From Agrobacterium tumefaciens_K (GTDB lineage: Bacteria > Pseudomonadota > Alphaproteobacteria > Rhizobiales > Rhizobiaceae): a stretch of 64,000 nt of DNA. Under the pieces are notes generated by a model. The model saw only the letters and a list, made by a program, of their open reading frames with translations. It searched no databases and was not told the origin of the DNA. A program made the translations under genes and the position numbers. Of this stretch, positions 61,429 through 64,000 are shown piece by piece (the first letter of the stretch is position 1; every line of letters starts with the position of its first letter). The DNA is taken from assembly GCF_031801495.1 (NCBI RefSeq), contig NZ_JAOEGC010000002.1, positions 992,001 through 1,056,000 on the forward strand, given 5' to 3'.

Positions 61429-61875
61429 ATGTCCAAGCCTCATCTTCTCATCGTGGAAGCACGTTTTTACGATGATATGTCCGACGCTCTTCTCGATGGC
61501 GCAAAGTTCGCGCTCGATGAAGCCGGTGCGACCTATGATATCATCACCGTCCCCGGTGCGCTGGAAATCCCGCCGGCAATCGCCATGGCGCTTGATGCAG
61601 CAGACAATGACGGCACCGAATACGACGGTTTCGTCGCGCTTGGCATGGTCATCCGTGGTGAAACCTACCACTTCGATATCGTTTCCAACGAGTCGTCCCG
61701 CGCCCTGATGGACCTTGCCGTCAGCGAGTCGCTGGCCATCGGCAACGGCATCATGACCGTGGAGAACGACGATCAGGCGTGGGCGCGTGTCCGTCGCTCC
61801 GACAAGGACAAGGGTGGCTTTGCCGCTCGCGCCGCGCTGACCATGATCGAACTCAAGAAGAAACTGGGTGGCTGA
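61429..61875 (+). CDS. ribH: 6,7-dimethyl-8-ribityllumazine synthase
   Basis: Joins the pyrimidine and butanone phosphate to lumazine, the substrate of RibE. The 148 residues include IVEARFYDDMSDALLDGA, ITVPGALEIPPAIAMAL and the substrate-site VIRGETYHFDIVSNESSRAL. CAGGAAAA lies just before the start. The stop is 4 bases from the nusB ATG. It is nearest to the pentameric RibH1 type by size. Confidence 0.95.
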   Translation: MSKPHLLIVEARFYDDMSDALLDGAKFALDEAGATYDIITVPGALEIPPAIAMALDAADNDGTEYDGFVALGMVIRGETYHFDIVSNESSRALMDLAVSESLAIGNGIMTVENDDQAWARVRRSDKDKGGFAARAALTMIELKKKLGG

Positions 61876-61879
61876 GCGC

Positions 61880-62377
61880 ATGTCGAACGTTGAAAACGGC
61901 GGTGCACCTCGTCAGCCTTCGGTCAAGCCGGTCAACCAGCGGGGCGCAGCGCGCCTGGCTGCCGTGCAGGCGCTCTATCAGATGGATGTCGGCGGCACCG
62001 GCGTGATGGAAGTCGTGGCCGAATACGAAGCGCATCGTCTCGGTCAGGAAGTCGACGGCGATACCTACCTCAAGGCCGATCCTTCGTGGTTCCGCTCGAT
62101 CGTCTCCGGTGTTGTCCGCGATCAGACGAAGATCGATCCGCTGGTGCGCTCCGCACTTCTGGAGGACTGGCCGCTGTCGCGTCTCGATGCCACAGTGCGC
62201 GCCATCCTGCGCGCCGGCACTTTCGAGATTCTTGAGCGCAAGGACGTTCCGGTTGCCGTCGTCGTTACCGAATATGTTGAGATTGCCCGCGCCTTTTTTG
62301 CCGAAGACGAGCCGAAGCTCGTCAATGCGGTACTTGACCGCATTGCCAAGCAGGTTCGTGGCGAGGTAAAACGCTGA
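61880..62377 (+). CDS. nusB: Transcription antitermination factor NusB
   Basis: Forms part of the rRNA antitermination complex with NusE. The 165 residues include ARLAAVQALYQMDVGG near the N terminus, SRLDATVRAILRAGTFEIL, and the C-terminal VVVTEYVEIARAFFAEDEPKLV. A GTG at 61868 is an alternative start. ribH-nusB adjacency is standard. Confidence 0.95.
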   Translation: MSNVENGGAPRQPSVKPVNQRGAARLAAVQALYQMDVGGTGVMEVVAEYEAHRLGQEVDGDTYLKADPSWFRSIVSGVVRDQTKIDPLVRSALLEDWPLSRLDATVRAILRAGTFEILERKDVPVAVVVTEYVEIARAFFAEDEPKLVNAVLDRIAKQVRGEVKR

Positions 62378-62398
62378 CCATTCCCATGTGAGGAAAAT

Positions 62399-63622
62399 AT
62401 GAGCGCTGTGACCACCTCCGGATTTGATGCGACGATGAAGGAGGCGCGGCGCAACGTTCATCTTCTCACGTTGGCGCAGGCGATCATGGGTGCCTGCGCC
62501 CCACTATCCATCTCGGTTGGCGGCATCGCCGGTTATCAATTGCTCGGCGCTGACAAGTCGCTGGCAACCGCGCCCTTGACCGGATTCAACGTAGGCGTCG
62601 CTGTCGGCGCAATCGGTGTTGCCGCAACCGCCCGTTTTTCGGGTCGAAAGGCGGCTTTCGTATTCGGTGCCATGGTCGGCGCGCTTGGCGGGGCCGTCGC
62701 CTCTCTGGCACTGTTCCGCAGCGATTTCTGGCTGTTTGCCCTCGGAATGCTGCTGATTGGCGTGTCGGGCGGTTTCACCCAGAAAATACGCTTTGCCGCA
62801 GCCGATGCCTCGCCCTCCAGCTACAAGCCCACGGCGATCTCCTGGATTCTGGCAGGAGGCATCGTTTCCGCGATCCTCGGTCCGCAACTATCCATCCTCG
62901 GCAAGGATATCTTTTCGCCGGTCACCTTTGCCGGTGGCTTTCTGGCAATCATTCCGCTCGAAATCATAGCTATTGTCGTACTTGCGTTCATCAGGCTGCC
63001 GGACATGCGTAACGCGGCGGTCGGCGCAGAGATGCCGCGTCCGCTATCGCAGATCGCGCGAACGCCACGTTTCCTTGTCGGCATGATCTGCGGTATCGGG
63101 ACCTATGCCCTCATGACCTTCACCATGACAGGCGCGCCGCTGGCCATGGTTGTCGGCTGTGGATTCCCCACCGAACTTGCAACGCTCGGCATCCAATGGC
63201 ACGTCCTTGCCATGTTCGGGCCAAGCTTCTTTACCGGCATGCTGGTGAAAAGGTTCGGCGCTGAAAAGGTCGTGGTTGGCGGTCTTCTCATCCTCATGGC
63301 CTGCGCCGTTGTTGCCCATATGGGTGTTGAACTGTGGAACTTCTGGCTGGCGCTGGTGCTGCTGGGCATTGGCTGGAATTTCGGTTTCATCGGCGCGACA
63401 GCCATCGTCGCATCCACCTACCGGCCCCACGAGGCGGACAAGGTTCAGGGTTTTCATGACATCGTGCTGTTTGGTGCCGTGGCCATGTCGTCCTTCTCCT
63501 CCGGCAAGATATTCACCACATGGGGATGGTCCGTGATGAACCTTGTCATCTGGCCCGTTGCCGGCCTCTGCCTGTTGCTGGTTCTGTCATTGCTGCTGAC
63601 CTCGCGCAGAAATCCCGCTTGA
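62399..63622 (+). CDS. MFS transporter
   Basis: A 407-residue major facilitator protein with about 12 hydrophobic helices. The N-terminal half has HLLTLAQAIMGACAPLSISVGG, VGAIGVAATARFSGRKAAF (the helix 2-3 loop), LGMLLIGVSGGFTQKIRF-type; the second half has FMTFTMTGAPLAMVVG-type segments. Substrate not evident. GTGAGGAAAA lies before the ATG. It follows nusB on the same strand by 21 bases. Confidence 0.85.
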   Translation: MSAVTTSGFDATMKEARRNVHLLTLAQAIMGACAPLSISVGGIAGYQLLGADKSLATAPLTGFNVGVAVGAIGVAATARFSGRKAAFVFGAMVGALGGAVASLALFRSDFWLFALGMLLIGVSGGFTQKIRFAAADASPSSYKPTAISWILAGGIVSAILGPQLSILGKDIFSPVTFAGGFLAIIPLEIIAIVVLAFIRLPDMRNAAVGAEMPRPLSQIARTPRFLVGMICGIGTYALMTFTMTGAPLAMVVGCGFPTELATLGIQWHVLAMFGPSFFTGMLVKRFGAEKVVVGGLLILMACAVVAHMGVELWNFWLALVLLGIGWNFGFIGATAIVASTYRPHEADKVQGFHDIVLFGAVAMSSFSSGKIFTTWGWSVMNLVIWPVAGLCLLLVLSLLLTSRRNPA

Positions 63623-63807
63623 GGTCATCGCGACACTCTACACCTTTCATGTTTCAGGCAAATTTGTGGGGTTGACGCCACGCCTTCGGGCAACGCAATC
63701 TCGACGTGCGGTTGTTTTTTTCTTGGGAGGGGAACAAACGGCCGCAGCACATGGTTTCGCCGCGCCGGGGAGGGAGTGAGACCCGGCCTTTTGGGAGGTA
63801 AGTGCGC
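63623..63807 (+). promoter_or_regulatory. Leader of hppA
   Basis: A G-rich leader that likely carries the hppA promoter. GCCGGG (63764-63769) pairs with CCCGGC (63782-63787), followed by CTTTT, a terminator-like attenuator shape. GGGAGG lies 11 bases before the ATG. The upstream part has no clear -35/-10 to my eye. Confidence 0.4.
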
Positions 63808-64000
63808 ATGACCGTAATACCCATTGTAATTTTATGCGGTGTCTTGTCCGTGGTTTACGCGGGATGGGCAACGAAAAGCGTTCTTGATGCCGATGAGGGC
63901 AACGAACGCATGCGGGAAATAGCGGGTTATATCCGCGAGGGTGCGCAGGCTTATCTCACTCGTCAGTATCTCACCATAGCCATCGTCGGACTGATCGTGG
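63808..64000 (+). CDS. hppA: Proton-translocating membrane pyrophosphatase, N-terminal part
   Basis: The first 64 codons of a membrane-bound H+-pumping PPase. The frame starts MTVIPIVILCGVLSVVYAGW, followed by the family-type MREIAGYIREGAQAYLTRQY, then another hydrophobic segment. Vacuolar-type PPases of this kind acidify acidocalcisome-like compartments or energise membranes using PPi. The window ends before the catalytic region, so the K+ dependence cannot be told. Confidence 0.93.
   Translation, partial: MTVIPIVILCGVLSVVYAGWATKSVLDADEGNERMREIAGYIREGAQAYLTRQYLTIAIVGLIV

Overview
The window looks like an ordinary core chromosomal segment of a Rhizobiaceae alphaproteobacterium, most likely Agrobacterium or a close relative. 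This rests on base composition near 58-60% GC, alphaproteobacterial gene orders (lptF-lptG-lptD divergent from pepA; perM-like gene-hdaA-ppk-ppx; ldtR-ldtP; glyA-nrdR-ribD-ribE-ribH-nusB), an AopB/RopB-type outer membrane protein, and a Mg-type HemB. I saw no rRNA, tRNA, transposase, integrase, phage gene or CRISPR array. Gene density is high and strand switches are frequent.

Layout. 1-5044: LPS export genes (lptD cut by the window edge, lptG, lptF; minus strand) divergent from pepA and holC. 5350-12928: two diguanylate-cyclase-type proteins (one with a degenerate GGNEF site), a galactose/arabinose dehydrogenase, a polysaccharide deacetylase lipoprotein, an ABC-F ATPase, a LigE-like GST and ndk. 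13121-15131: a small divergent module made of an unknown lipoprotein, a CGNR/ABATE regulator and an orphan LivH-like permease around a large palindrome. 15136-19357: an overlapping minus-strand operon (SDR, uvrC, pgsA, moaD, moaE). 19730-23873: aopB-like porin, a GST, RNase T2, a YbhN-type membrane protein and rlmJ. 23968-30047: a molybdopterin oxidoreductase with two tandem Nudix hydrolases, then purM-purN and a methyltransferase. 30247-35885: AI-2E-type transporter, hdaA, ppk and ppx.

35955-43753: phytase-like secreted protein, class III cyclase, RNase D, an MFS transporter, aspS and a half-size FUSC-like protein. 43884-48920: an HBM-type chemoreceptor, a SulP sulfate transporter behind a highly structured leader, and a secreted unknown protein. 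49151-53915: parC, bpt, an RDD protein and hemB. 54073-56893: a small membrane protein, then ldtR-ldtP (cell-wall 3-3 crosslinking) with a shared promoter motif. 57094-62377: one-carbon and riboflavin genes ending in nusB, with a LysE exporter inserted. 62399-64000: an MFS transporter and the start of hppA (proton-pumping pyrophosphatase).

The strongest candidates for undescribed regulation are: (1) the 46-bp near-perfect palindrome between the CGNR/ABATE gene and the LivH-like gene, which carries both -10 elements; (2) the multi-helix leader RNA before the SulP gene; and (3) a 16-nt motif shared by the ldtR and ldtP promoters. All positions and motifs were read by eye; no homology search or folding program was run.
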